From: Hymenobacter frigidus
GTDB lineage: Bacteria > Bacteroidota > Bacteroidia > Cytophagales > Hymenobacteraceae
Length of the DNA stretch: 64,000 nucleotides
Reading direction: 5' to 3'
NCBI RefSeq assembly: GCF_014640435.1
Contig: NZ_BMGY01000002.1
Location: forward strand, 124,001-188,000
Below are positions 9,060 to 17,142 of this stretch, one piece after another; position 1 is the stretch's first letter; each line of letters starts with the position of its first letter. The position numbers were made by a program, and so were the translations under genes. The notes under the pieces were generated by a model that searched no databases, was not told where the DNA came from, and was given only the letters and a program-made list of their open reading frames with translations.

Positions 9060-10115
9060 ATGCTTAGACGCCTCAACATAAACCGCCTGATACTGGCCAT
9101 CATCCTCACGGTTCTGAGCTTGGTGATTGGCATGACGGGCTTCACTGTCATCGAAGATTACGGGCTGATTGACGCGTTTTATATGACGGTAACCACCGTG
9201 GCCACGGTGGGCTTCGGTGAAGTTCAACCGTTTTCGCAGGCCGGGCGGCTGTTTGTATCGTTCTACATTCTCTACAACCTCGTGGTTGTGGCTTACCTCA
9301 TATCGGTCCTGTCCGCGTTTATCTTTGACGGGGAGCTGCGCAAAATTTATAAAATGATTCGAACCGACCAGGAGATTAAACGTTTCAGCGGCCATGTCAT
9401 CGTGTGCGGATTTGGGCGCAATGGCCGCCGGGCCCACCAGGAATTGCGCGCCAACGGCGCCCGCGTGGTGGTCATCGAATCGGACCAGGAGTTGATGAAA
9501 AGCATCACGGACGGCCAAACCGGCGAAGATTATGATGATAATGGCATTGCGGGCGGTCGAATCTTTACCGTATTCGGCGATGCCACCTCCGACCTTGTGC
9601 TCAAGCAGGCGGGCGTGGAGCGGGCCTCGGCCCTTATCACGGCCCTGCCCAAGGATGCCGACAACGTATTTGTAGCCCTTTCGGCCCGCGCTCTCAACCC
9701 GCGCCTGAAAATCATCGCCCGCGCCTCGCTCAAAACTTCGGAAAGCAAGCTGCTTTCCGCCGGGGCCGATTCGGTGGTCATGCCCGACGAAATCGGGGGC
9801 TCGCACATGGCCAAGCTGGTGGTGCGCCCCGAGGTCATCCGCTTCCTCGACCTGATTTCGGGACTCAGCCCCGACAAGCTGCGCCTCGAAGAAATGAGCT
9901 ACGACCAAATACGGCGCGATTTGCGCGGCCTCACCATTCGGGAGATGGACGTGCGCTCCCTCACCGGGGCCACCATCATCGGCATGCGCCAGGCCAGCGG
10001 CGCCCTGCTGGTGAGTCCGCCCGTCGACTACGCGCCCGCGCCCGGCGACGTGCTGCTGGTCCTCGGCAGCGAAGACCAGATTCAGAGCTTCGAGGTGCAG
10101 TTCCGGCAACTTTAA
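9060..10115 (+). CDS. potassium channel with TrkA-N (RCK) domain
   Basis: This 351-aa inner-membrane protein begins with a transmembrane helix (LILAIILTVLSLVIGMTGF). Then come a pore helix and the selectivity filter T-V-G-F-G-E in TTVATVGFGEV, and a second helix (SFYILYNLVVVAYLISVL). This is the two-helix KcsA/MthK-type layout. A cytoplasmic RCK domain follows, with the Rossmann motif GHVIVCGFGRNGRRAHQEL and a FGDATSDLVLKQAGV segment. The C-terminus is a TrkA-C domain (DVRSLTGATIIGMRQ, PPVDYAPAPGDVLLVLGS). It likely gates K+ flux in response to bound nucleotide or ions. The ATG at 9060 is chosen over a TTG at 9036 because the earlier codons overlap the hairpin repeat. Confidence 0.92.
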   Translation: MLRRLNINRLILAIILTVLSLVIGMTGFTVIEDYGLIDAFYMTVTTVATVGFGEVQPFSQAGRLFVSFYILYNLVVVAYLISVLSAFIFDGELRKIYKMIRTDQEIKRFSGHVIVCGFGRNGRRAHQELRANGARVVVIESDQELMKSITDGQTGEDYDDNGIAGGRIFTVFGDATSDLVLKQAGVERASALITALPKDADNVFVALSARALNPRLKIIARASLKTSESKLLSAGADSVVMPDEIGGSHMAKLVVRPEVIRFLDLISGLSPDKLRLEEMSYDQIRRDLRGLTIREMDVRSLTGATIIGMRQASGALLVSPPVDYAPAPGDVLLVLGSEDQIQSFEVQFRQL

Positions 10116-10223
10116 TTCATTTAACAATTAACATTTATCATTTAACACGCTGTTTGCGCAGGCCCGCGCCAGGAAGCGTCAGCAGGTCGGCTGTTAAATG
10201 TTAATTGATAAATGTTAAATGAA
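10116..10223. repeat. heptamer-arm inverted repeat, locus A (unit TTAAATG)
   Basis: Two 32-nt arms (10116-10147 and 10192-10223) flank a GC-rich 44-nt spacer. Read in one direction, each arm is four 7-nt units. With A=TTAAATG, B=ATAAATG and C=TTAATTG, arm 2 reads A-C-B-A and the reverse complement of arm 1 reads A-B-C-A. The two inner units are therefore swapped. The element starts immediately after the channel stop codon, and arm 2 contains the ATG (10219) of the next gene. Confidence 0.85.
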
Positions 10224-11484
10224 AAACATGCACATTCTGCAACTCTGCCCGCGCGTCCCGTACCCGCCCCACGATGGCGGGGCCATTGCCATGTACGACG
10301 TGGCCGCCGGCCTCGTTCGGGCCGGGCACCGCGTCACGCTGCTGGCCATCAATACGCCCAAGCACCGCCAGCCGGCCGATGCCCTGGCCCACCTGGGCCC
10401 CAACCTGCGGCTGGAGCTGGTGGACGTGAATACGGATATTTCTGCCATTAAAGCCCTGAAAAACCTGCTTTTCAGCCGCCAGCCCTACAACGTGGAGCGG
10501 TTCATCAGCCCGGCGGTAGGGCAGCGGCTGCTCGAAGTCCTGCGGACCGGGCAAGTGGACATCGTGCAGATGGAGGGCACCTTCGTGGCTTGGTACGCCG
10601 AGTGGCTGGGCCGCCAGCACGGCGCCGATTTCCGGGTGCCGCCCCTGGTTTTGCGGGCCCACAACGTGGAGAACACCATCTGGCACATGCTGGCCCGCCG
10701 CGAAGCCAACCCGCTCAAGCGCGTTTTCCTGCAAACCATGGCCAGCCGTCTCGAAGCGTTCGAGCGGCGCTACCTGCGGCAGTTCGACGCCGTAGCCGCT
10801 ATCACGGAGGCCGATGCCGAGCGCCTGCGCGCCATGCACTGCCCCGAGCCGGTGGTGTTCATCCCGGCCGGGGTCGAGCTGAGCCGCGTGCAGGCCAACC
10901 CGGCCGCGCAGCCCAAGCCCCGCACCCTGTTTATGATAGGTTCGCTCGACTGGCTGCCCAACCAGGAAGGCGTGGAGTGGCTGCTGCGCGAGGTGTGGCC
11001 CACGCTACACGCCGAAATGCCCGACGTGGAGCTGCACATTGCCGGCCGCAACGCCCCCGCTCACCTGCTGGCTCCGCGCACCGATAACGTGTTCATGCAC
11101 GGCTTCGTGGAGTCAGCCGCCGAGTTCATGCAGCAATACGACCTGATGCTAGTGCCGCTGCTCAGCGGCGGCGGCATGCGCGTCAAAATCATCGAGGGCC
11201 TGGCCCTGGGCAAAGCCATATTGAGCACCCGCCTCGGGGCTGAGGGCATTGCCGTGCGCGATGGGCACGACATCGTGCTGCGCGATTCGCCCGTCGATTG
11301 GCTTACCGCGTTGCGCACCTGGGCCCGGGGCGAGCTGCCTGGGCGCGAGCTGGGGGCCGAAGCTGCCCGCACCGCCGCCACACTCTACGACAACCGCCGC
11401 GTTGTGCAGCGTTTTATTGATTTGTACGAGCAATTGTTGCTGCCCGCGCCCGCCGGTACGCCTGCTCATTCGCCGCCCGTATGA
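10219..11484 (+). CDS. GT4 family glycosyltransferase (group 1)
   Basis: This 421-aa GT-B fold glycosyltransferase has an N-terminal acceptor domain starting MHILQLCPRVPYPPHDGGA, the usual pattern for family 4. It has a middle NVENTIWHMLARRE segment and a C-terminal donor-binding domain with TLFMIGSLDWLPNQEGVEWLL, FMHGFV and P-L-L-S-G-G-G-M-R-V-K-I-I-E-G (the conserved glutamates of the nucleotide-sugar site). It probably transfers a sugar during cell-surface polysaccharide synthesis; donor and acceptor cannot be read. The start may be 10219 or 10228 (second Met); the first lies inside a repeat arm. Its stop overlaps the next gene by 4 nt (ATGA), implying translational coupling. Confidence 0.88.
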   Translation: MKNMHILQLCPRVPYPPHDGGAIAMYDVAAGLVRAGHRVTLLAINTPKHRQPADALAHLGPNLRLELVDVNTDISAIKALKNLLFSRQPYNVERFISPAVGQRLLEVLRTGQVDIVQMEGTFVAWYAEWLGRQHGADFRVPPLVLRAHNVENTIWHMLARREANPLKRVFLQTMASRLEAFERRYLRQFDAVAAITEADAERLRAMHCPEPVVFIPAGVELSRVQANPAAQPKPRTLFMIGSLDWLPNQEGVEWLLREVWPTLHAEMPDVELHIAGRNAPAHLLAPRTDNVFMHGFVESAAEFMQQYDLMLVPLLSGGGMRVKIIEGLALGKAILSTRLGAEGIAVRDGHDIVLRDSPVDWLTALRTWARGELPGRELGAEAARTAATLYDNRRVVQRFIDLYEQLLLPAPAGTPAHSPPV

Positions 11485-12671
11485 AGCTGTTCGTTCTGCT
11501 TTCGCGCTTCCCGTACCCGCTCGATAAAGGGGATAAGCTGCGCGCCTACCACCAGCTCCGGTACCTGGCCGAGCGCCACGAAATCTGCCTTTTTGCGCTC
11601 ACTGACGAAGATGTTTCGGCCGAAGCGCAGGCCCGGGTGCGGCTGCTGTGCCGGGGTGGGCTGGTGGTGCACCGGTTGCGCCGGCCCGGCATTGCCCGCA
11701 ATATGGCGCGCGCCCTAGCCACGGGATTGCCCCTACAAGTGGGCTATTTTTATGATGCCAAAGCCCAGCGGCAGGTTGATGGCCTGCTGCACGATTTCCG
11801 GCCCGACCACGTCTACTGCCAGCTCATCCGCATGGCCGAGTACCTGCGGCCCCACGCCGGCCGGGTACCGATGACGTTGGATTACATGGACGTGTTTTCG
11901 GCCGGCATGGCGCGGCGGGCCACCCAGGCCCCGCTGTGGCAGCGACCCGTGCTGGCCTTGGAAGCCCACCGCTTGCTGGCTTATGAAGCCACGGCGTTCG
12001 GCTGGTTCCAGCACCACACCATCATCAGCGACCAGGACCGGCAGTTGATTAACCACCCCGGCCGCGACCAGATTCAGATTGTGCTGAACGGCATCGACAC
12101 CGAATTCTTCCAACCGCGCCCGGCGGCCTTAAAAGAATACGACGTCCTATTTTGCGGCAATATGAGCTACCACCCGAACGTAGATGCCGCCTGCTTTCTG
12201 GCCGAAGAAATACTGCCGCTGGTGCGCCAGCGCCACCCGGCGGCCCGGCTGCTGGTGGCCGGCACCACGCCCGCGCCCCGGGTGCAGGCCCTGGCCTCGG
12301 CGCACGTCATTGTCAGCGGATGGGTGCCGGATATCCGGGCGGCCTACGCTTCGGCGCGGGTGTTTGCCGCCCCCATGCGCGTGGGTACGGGCCTGCAAAA
12401 CAAGCTGCTCGAAGCCATGGCGATGGAGCTGCCCTGCGTGACCACGCCGCTGGCCAACAACGCGCTGGGCGGCACCGACGGGCAGGAGCTGCGCGTGGCC
12501 GATTCCGCGACGGCGCTGGCCGAAGCCATTTCTCAGCTGCTGAGTAATCCGAATGCCGCCGAAGCGCTGGCGGCTCGGGGCCATCAGTTCGTGCAAACGC
12601 ATTTCGATTGGGCCGGGGCCACTGCCCGCCTCGAAGTGCTATTACAGGCAGGGGGCGGCCTCCGGGGCTAA
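11481..12671 (+). CDS. GT4 family glycosyltransferase, EpsH1/PEP-CTERM-associated sugar transferase type
   Basis: This 396-aa GT-B glycosyltransferase begins MKLFVLLSRFPYPLDKGDKLRAYHQLRYL. That beginning is typical of the subgroup annotated elsewhere as sugar transferase associated with PEP-CTERM/EpsH1 systems. The donor domain shows DVLFCGNMSYHPNVDAACFLAEEILP, VIVSGWVPDIRAAYASARVFAAPMRVGTGLQNKLLEAMAM and PCVTTPLANNAL. It overlaps the previous glycosyltransferase by 4 nt, so the two are probably made together and act sequentially on one glycan. No exosortase is visible in the window, so the subgroup name is only a likeness. Confidence 0.87.
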   Translation: MKLFVLLSRFPYPLDKGDKLRAYHQLRYLAERHEICLFALTDEDVSAEAQARVRLLCRGGLVVHRLRRPGIARNMARALATGLPLQVGYFYDAKAQRQVDGLLHDFRPDHVYCQLIRMAEYLRPHAGRVPMTLDYMDVFSAGMARRATQAPLWQRPVLALEAHRLLAYEATAFGWFQHHTIISDQDRQLINHPGRDQIQIVLNGIDTEFFQPRPAALKEYDVLFCGNMSYHPNVDAACFLAEEILPLVRQRHPAARLLVAGTTPAPRVQALASAHVIVSGWVPDIRAAYASARVFAAPMRVGTGLQNKLLEAMAMELPCVTTPLANNALGGTDGQELRVADSATALAEAISQLLSNPNAAEALAARGHQFVQTHFDWAGATARLEVLLQAGGGLRG

Positions 12672-12676
12672 CTTTG
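12669..12676 (+). promoter_or_regulatory. putative ribBA promoter -7 box
   Basis: TAACTTTG matches TAnnTTTG exactly and overlaps the stop codon of the upstream glycosyltransferase; the ribBA ATG follows 43 nt later. No clear -33 TTG and no FMN riboswitch sequence were seen in the gap. Confidence 0.45.
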
Positions 12677-12719
12677 CGGCGGCCCTTGTTGTTATGGCCC
12701 GAAATACCACCCCCACTCC

Positions 12720-13946
12720 ATGCTTGATTCCATTGAATCTGCCATCGCTGATATTCGCGCCGGCAAGGTGGTCATCGTCGTCGACGACGAAGACCGTGAA
12801 AACGAAGGCGACTTTATTTGCGCTGCCGAATGCGCTACTCCCGAAATCATCAATTTCATGGCCACCCACGGCCGCGGGCTGGTGTGCGCCTCGCTGCCCG
12901 AACAGCGCTGCGAAGAGCTGGGCCTCGACCTGATGGTGGGCACCAACACGGCCCTGCACGCCACCCCATTCACGGTATCCGTCGATTTGCTGAAAAACGG
13001 TGTGACCACCGGCATTTCCGCTTCCGACCGCAGCAAGACCATTCTGGCCCTTATCGACCCCGCTACCAAGCCCGAGGAATTGGGTAAGCCCGGCCATATT
13101 TTCCCCCTCAAGGCCCGCAAGGAAGGCGTATTGCGCCGCGCCGGCCACACCGAAGCGGCCGTGGACCTGGCCCGCCTGGCCGGCCTGGCCCCGGCCGGGG
13201 TGCTGGTTGAAATCCTGAAGGAAGACGGCGAAATGGCGCGCCTGCCCGACCTGGAAATCGTAGCCAAAAAGTGGGGCCTGAAGCTGGTTTCGGTGCAGGA
13301 CCTTATTAAGTACCGCCTGGCTACGGAGAGCCTTATTTACCGCGAAATATCGGTGAAGATGCCCACCGAAGACGGAGAATTCGACCTGTACGCCTACACC
13401 CAGCGCTCCAACGGAGTGAAGCACCTGGCTTTGGTGAAAGGCGATATTAGCGGCCCCGAGCCGGTATTGGTGCGGGTGCACAGCTCCTGCGTTACCGGCG
13501 ATATTTTCGGTTCGTGCCGTTGTGACTGCGGCTCGCAGCTGCGCCAGGCCATGCGCCAGATTGAGCGCGAAGGCCGGGGCGTCATCGTTTACATGAACCA
13601 GGAAGGGCGCGGCATCGGCCTGCTCAATAAGCTCAAAGCCTACAAGCTGCAGGAGCAGGGCCGCGATACCGTGCAGGCCAACGAAGACTTGGGCTTCAAG
13701 GGCGACGAGCGGGATTACGGCGTGGGCGCATCCATCCTGCGCGACCTGGGCGTAACCAAAATGAGCCTGCTCACCAACAATTCCAAGAAGCGCACGGGCC
13801 TTGTCGGCTACGGTCTCGAAATAGTGGAAACGCTACCCATTGAAATTCACTCAAACCCGCACAACGAGGCTTACCTCACCACCAAGCGTGACAAAATGGG
13901 CCACGACATTATGCGCCCCGTATCGGCCGAAACGCCGATTGCGTAA
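12720..13946 (+). CDS. ribBA: bifunctional 3,4-dihydroxy-2-butanone 4-phosphate synthase / GTP cyclohydrolase II
   Basis: This 408-aa protein supplies both precursors of riboflavin. The N-terminal RibB domain (about 1-200) converts ribulose 5-phosphate to DHBP. It shows [13 protein letters not shown] (metal-binding acidic cluster), the ATHGRGLVC loop and [25 protein letters not shown]. The C-terminal RibA domain (about 205-400) opens GTP. Its zinc cysteines are C257, C266 and C268 in [15 protein letters not shown], followed by [15 protein letters not shown]. The final [18 protein letters not shown] is typical. The gene looks monocistronic, with its own -7 box and a terminator at 14135. Confidence 0.97.
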   Translation: MLDSIESAIADIRAGKVVIVVDDEDRENEGDFICAAECATPEIINFMATHGRGLVCASLPEQRCEELGLDLMVGTNTALHATPFTVSVDLLKNGVTTGISASDRSKTILALIDPATKPEELGKPGHIFPLKARKEGVLRRAGHTEAAVDLARLAGLAPAGVLVEILKEDGEMARLPDLEIVAKKWGLKLVSVQDLIKYRLATESLIYREISVKMPTEDGEFDLYAYTQRSNGVKHLALVKGDISGPEPVLVRVHSSCVTGDIFGSCRCDCGSQLRQAMRQIEREGRGVIVYMNQEGRGIGLLNKLKAYKLQEQGRDTVQANEDLGFKGDERDYGVGASILRDLGVTKMSLLTNNSKKRTGLVGYGLEIVETLPIEIHSNPHNEAYLTTKRDKMGHDIMRPVSAETPIA

Positions 13947-13970
13947 GTGCGGTATCCTCATCCTGAGGTA

Positions 13971-14103
13971 GTTTGCGAAAACGGGGTAGAGACGCATACT
14001 TGCGTCTCGTCGTTGAACTGCCTGCGGTAGGACCGTCAGGCGAGCCGTTCAACGACGAGACGCAAGTATGCGTCTCTACCTCCGCCAACCGATTTTCGCA
14101 AAC
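13971..14103. repeat. long perfect hairpin with AGAGACGC core
   Basis: The 33-nt segment 13986-14018 (starting GTAGAGACGCATACTTGCGT) is the exact reverse complement of 14047-14079. An outer pair, GTTTGCGAAAA at 13971 and TTTTCGCAAAC ending at 14103, extends it. The left arm also contains its own palindrome (GAGACGCatacttGCGTCTC). It lies 3' of ribBA. The GAGACGC / GCGTCTC motif reappears in the hairpin at 38508. Confidence 0.85.
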
Positions 14104-14134
14104 CAGTTTGGGATGAGAATAAGTATGATTTTAG

Positions 14135-14164
14135 AAAAAGGCCGGCTGCATAGCCGGCCTTTTT
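14135..14164. terminator. bidirectional terminator between ribBA and cinA
   Basis: AAAAAGGCCGGCT, a short GCA loop, then AGCCGGCCTTTTT. This is a strong GC stem with A and T tracts on both sides, fitting the end of ribBA (+) and possibly cinA (-). Confidence 0.8.
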
Positions 14165-14207
14165 GCGTTGGGCTAGTTGCTGACGATGGGCCTGTTAGCG
14201 GCGTTAA

Positions 14208-14313
14208 GAAGCCATTCGGCAGCGGCGAACAGTCGCCGGAAGCTGTTTGGAAGCCATTCAGCAGCGACTAATAGGTGCCTGAAACCGTTGGGCGGGCATC
14301 CGGCAGTGGCGAA
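14208..14313. repeat. degenerate 42-nt tandem repeat, about 2.5 copies
   Basis: GAAGCCATTCGGCAGCGGCG begins at 14208. A similar unit begins at 14250 (GAAGCCATTCAGCAGCGACT) and a third, more diverged and truncated, at 14292 (GCGGGCATCCGGCAGTGGCG). The period is 42 nt. It sits in the 374-bp non-coding stretch between ribBA and cinA, directly after the cinA stop. No gene was seen in that stretch. Confidence 0.6.
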
Positions 14314-14320
14314 AGGCTGG

Positions 14321-15625
14321 CTAAGCGAGCGCGGCCAATTGTTGCCGCAGCAGCGTGAGCACCGACTGCGCCGCGTACTCCACGTTCAGGGTCCGGCCCC
14401 GGTCCAGCACGTACTCGCGGCTGATGGTTTGGGTGCCGTCGGCGTAGGCCAGGCACACGGTGCCTATTTCCTTGGTATCGGTGGCCCCGGTGGGGCCGGC
14501 GATGCCGCTGGTGGCAACGGCCACGTCCACGCCCAGGCGGCGGCGGGCACCTTCGGCCATTTCGCGCACGGTGACCTCGCTCACGGCTCCGTATTGGGCC
14601 AGGGTGGCGGCCTGAACGCCCAGCTCTTCCTGCTTAATATCGTTGTGGTAGGCCACGATGCTGCCCCGGAAATACGCCGAGCTCCCCGAAACGTTGGTGA
14701 GGCGGTGCGCCACCAGGCCGCCAGTACAGCTTTCGGCCGTGCCGATGGTGAGGTTATGGGCAAGTAACAGCTGGCCGATAGCGGCTTCCAGCGTGGTTTC
14801 TTCCTCGGCAAAAATGTACTCGCCGATGCGCTCGCGCAACACGGGCAGCAGGGCCAGCATCCGGCCGCGCAGGTCGGGTTGGCCGTCATCGGAGCCGGTC
14901 AGGCGCAGGCGCACGGCCCCGAAGCTGGGCAGGTAGGCCAGCTTGATATTGGCGGGCAGGGCATCTTCCCAATCGGCAATTTTCTGGGCCAGAAACGACT
15001 CGCCCATGCCGGCCGTCATCACCACCACGTGCTCGATGGGGGCGATGCGGAATTGGGCCTGCAGGCGCGGCAGGACGTGGTCGGTCATCAGGCGCTTCAT
15101 CTCGAAGGGTACGCCGGGCATGCTCACGAAGATGGTGCCCTGGTCCGAAAACCACATGCCGGGGGCCGTGCCCACCGCGTTGGGCAGCACCTCGCAGTTG
15201 GCCGGCACCAGGGCCTGCTGGCGGTTCACATCGAGCATGGGCCGTTGGAAGCGCTGAAAAATTTGCTCTACGTGGCGCAGCGTGGGCTCATGCATCACCA
15301 GCTCGGTGCCGAAATAACGGGCTAATACGTGCTTGGTCAGGTCGTCTTTGGTGGGGCCCAGGCCGCCGGTGATAAGCACCACCTGTGCGCGCTGGCGGGC
15401 TTGGTCCAGGGCCGCCATAATCTCATCGGCGCGGTCCGAAACCGACGAAATCTGGCGCACCCGCAAACCAATCTTACCCAGTTCCTGGCCCATGAAAGCC
15501 GAATTGGTATCGATGACCTGCCCGTAGAGCAGCTCGTCGCCAATGGTCATGATTTCCACATCGGGCGGGGCGGTGGGGCCATCAGGCGGGGTATTGGCAG
15601 CGGGAAGCGGGCGAGCGAGGGGCAT
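14321..15625 (-). CDS. cinA: CinA family protein (nicotinamide-nucleotide amidase)
   Basis: This 434-aa cytoplasmic protein has two domains. The N-terminal MoCF/COG1058 domain (about 25-190) has VEIMTIGDELLYGQVIDTNS, ITGGLGPTKDD and SMPGVPFEMK. The C-terminal CinA amidase domain (about 275-434) has TIGTAESCTGGLVAHRLTNV, containing the catalytic Ser, and VAVATSGIAGPTGATDTKEIGTV. It recycles pyridine nucleotides by deamidating NMN. I chose the ATG at 15625; an upstream in-frame start at 15709 would add 28 residues without domain match. Even so, the N-terminus carries about 20 extra Pro/Ala-rich residues before the domain begins. Confidence 0.93.
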   Translation of the reverse strand: MPLARPLPAANTPPDGPTAPPDVEIMTIGDELLYGQVIDTNSAFMGQELGKIGLRVRQISSVSDRADEIMAALDQARQRAQVVLITGGLGPTKDDLTKHVLARYFGTELVMHEPTLRHVEQIFQRFQRPMLDVNRQQALVPANCEVLPNAVGTAPGMWFSDQGTIFVSMPGVPFEMKRLMTDHVLPRLQAQFRIAPIEHVVVMTAGMGESFLAQKIADWEDALPANIKLAYLPSFGAVRLRLTGSDDGQPDLRGRMLALLPVLRERIGEYIFAEEETTLEAAIGQLLLAHNLTIGTAESCTGGLVAHRLTNVSGSSAYFRGSIVAYHNDIKQEELGVQAATLAQYGAVSEVTVREMAEGARRRLGVDVAVATSGIAGPTGATDTKEIGTVCLAYADGTQTISREYVLDRGRTLNVEYAAQSVLTLLRQQLAALA

Positions 15626-15738
15626 GGTTTGTCGAGGTAAAATGGGTTTGGCCGCAAAATTGTCTTCAACTTGCACAAGCGGCGGTCCAAGGACAGCCAT
15701 AGGGGCCATCCGGTTTTCCCGTCGCAGCTGTTTATTCC

Positions 15739-16575
15739 ATGTTTACTCGCATTGCCAGTGCCCTGCTCGTAGCCGGCCTGCTGGCCACTACGGCACCTGC
15801 CGCCCACGCCCAAACTACCGCAGCTAAAAAAGCAGCGGCCGCCAAAAAAGCCACTGCCGCCAAAAAAGCCGCCGCCGCCAGAACTGCCGCCACCAAAGCC
15901 GCTGCTGCAAAGGCTGTTGCCGCTAGGGCAGTAACCCCTAAAGCCCCTGTAGCTGCTCCTGCGCCCCTCACCGAAGCCCAGGCCAGCGCCGGCGTGAAAG
16001 AAGCCCTCAACAAGGGCATCATCAAAGCCGTACAGTTTGCCTCCGAGCCCGACGGTTTCAACCTCAACGACGACATTCACATTCCGACCCCGCCCGACCT
16101 GGAAATTGTGAAGTCGACCGTGGGCCGCCTGCCGGGCATGGGCCTGGTATTCACCCAGCTCGAAACCCAGCTCAACCGCGCAGCCGAGGCCGCTGCGCCC
16201 AAGGCCAAGGATATTTTCCTCAACGCCTTGGCCAACATCAGCATTACGGATGCTCTTACCCTGGTCACCAGCGGCTCAACCGACGCGGCTACCCAGTTCC
16301 TGCGCCGGTCCACGCAATCGCAGCTGATTAGCGCCTTCCACCCCGACATCGAAGCGGCCATCGACCAGGTTGGGGCCGGCCGGGCCTACGCCACCGTTAC
16401 CGATAAATACAACAAGATTCCGCTGATGACGCCCGTGAACCTGAGCCTGGCCGACTATACCACGCAAAAGGCTGTGGATGGCCTGTTTATCCTGCTAGCC
16501 AACGAGGAGGCCAAAATTCGCAAGAACCCCGCTGCACGTACTAGTGACATCCTCAAGACAGTATTTGGCCGGTAA
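15739..16575 (+). CDS. secreted DUF4197 protein with Lys/Ala-rich N-terminal tail
   Basis: This 278-aa protein starts with a signal peptide (FTRIASALLVAGLLATTAPAAHAQ). A roughly 45-residue stretch of almost only Ala, Lys, Thr and Arg follows, with repeated AAKKA units resembling histone-H1 or AlgP-type tails. From about residue 77 the sequence matches DUF4197: A-S-A-G-V-K-E-A-L-N-K-G, FNLNDDIHIPTPPDLE, LNRAAEAAAPKAKDIF, ITDALTLVTSGSTDAATQFLRR and YNKIPLM. DUF4197 proteins are usually periplasmic or lipoproteins of unknown function. The basic tail is not part of that family and could bind polyanions such as LPS or DNA; that is inference. It is transcribed divergently from cinA. Confidence 0.85.
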   Translation: MFTRIASALLVAGLLATTAPAAHAQTTAAKKAAAAKKATAAKKAAAARTAATKAAAAKAVAARAVTPKAPVAAPAPLTEAQASAGVKEALNKGIIKAVQFASEPDGFNLNDDIHIPTPPDLEIVKSTVGRLPGMGLVFTQLETQLNRAAEAAAPKAKDIFLNALANISITDALTLVTSGSTDAATQFLRRSTQSQLISAFHPDIEAAIDQVGAGRAYATVTDKYNKIPLMTPVNLSLADYTTQKAVDGLFILLANEEAKIRKNPAARTSDILKTVFGR

Positions 16576-16590
16576 TCACCGAAACCAAAC

Positions 16591-16635
16591 ACCGAAAACG
16601 CCCCGACTGGAAGTTCCAGCCGGGGCGTTTTCGGT
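16591..16635. terminator. bidirectional terminator
   Basis: ACCGAAAACGCCCCG pairs with CGGGGCGTTTTCGGT, with CTGGAA/TTCCAG continuing the stem inward. It lies between the convergent DUF4197 gene (+) and the acidic protein gene (-). Confidence 0.85.
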
Positions 16636-16654
16636 TTATCGGGGCAGAGTTGTC

Positions 16655-17017
16655 CTAATAGTCATCGCTGTCGGTGTTGCCGCCGCGACGGCTCCCCCGG
16701 CCACTGCTGTAGCCTTCGTCGGCGTCGTCATCGTCGTCAGCAAATTCGTCCTCCTCCTCATCGAGGCTGGTGAAGCCGCCGCGGTCGGAATTTTCGGCGC
16801 GCTCGGCTTCCACAAACTCCTCTTCGGTCATGTTGGCCAGGTCCAGCGCTTCGTCGTGCGAGGAGCCCGTGTCGGTCCACATCAGGTAATCGGCGTATTT
16901 GGCCGAGAGCCGGTCCTCCGTATTGCCCAGAGCAGCCGCACCGCCTTTGGCAGCGTAGGAGTCCAGGTTATCATCGTCGTCGAGCAAGTTGTCGTCCAGG
17001 TCGTTGTTATCAATCAT
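16655..17017 (-). CDS. acidic low-complexity hypothetical protein
   Basis: This 120-aa protein is rich in Asp, Glu and Asn. It begins MIDNNDLDDNLLDDDDNLD, has a more ordered middle (DRLSAKYADYLMWTDTGSSHDEALDLANMTEEEFVEAE), and ends in a second acidic run (EEEDEFADDDDDADEGY) with a Gly/Arg/Ser tail. No signal peptide or membrane segment was seen with this start. An upstream in-frame Met at 17068 would add a hydrophobic 17-residue piece, but a TAnnTTTG box at 17066 favours the 17017 start. Family not recognised. The alternating acidic tracts suggest a binding partner with basic patches; that is inference. Confidence 0.7.
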   Translation of the reverse strand: MIDNNDLDDNLLDDDDNLDSYAAKGGAAALGNTEDRLSAKYADYLMWTDTGSSHDEALDLANMTEEEFVEAERAENSDRGGFTSLDEEEDEFADDDDDADEGYSSGRGSRRGGNTDSDDY

Positions 17018-17065
17018 GGCCAGGGCGGGGAAGAGTAAGGTGGATGATAGGGCTAAATTGAGTGA

Positions 17066-17073
17066 CAAAGATA
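17066..17073 (-). promoter_or_regulatory. putative promoter -7 box for the acidic protein gene
   Basis: On the minus strand this reads TATCTTTG, an exact TAnnTTTG match, 48 nt before the ATG at 17017. Confidence 0.45.
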
Positions 17074-17142
17074 CGGACTGGGGAGATTTCTGGTTAGCAT
17101 TTTCCAGTCTTAGCCAATCGATAATACATCATCCCGGCCTTT

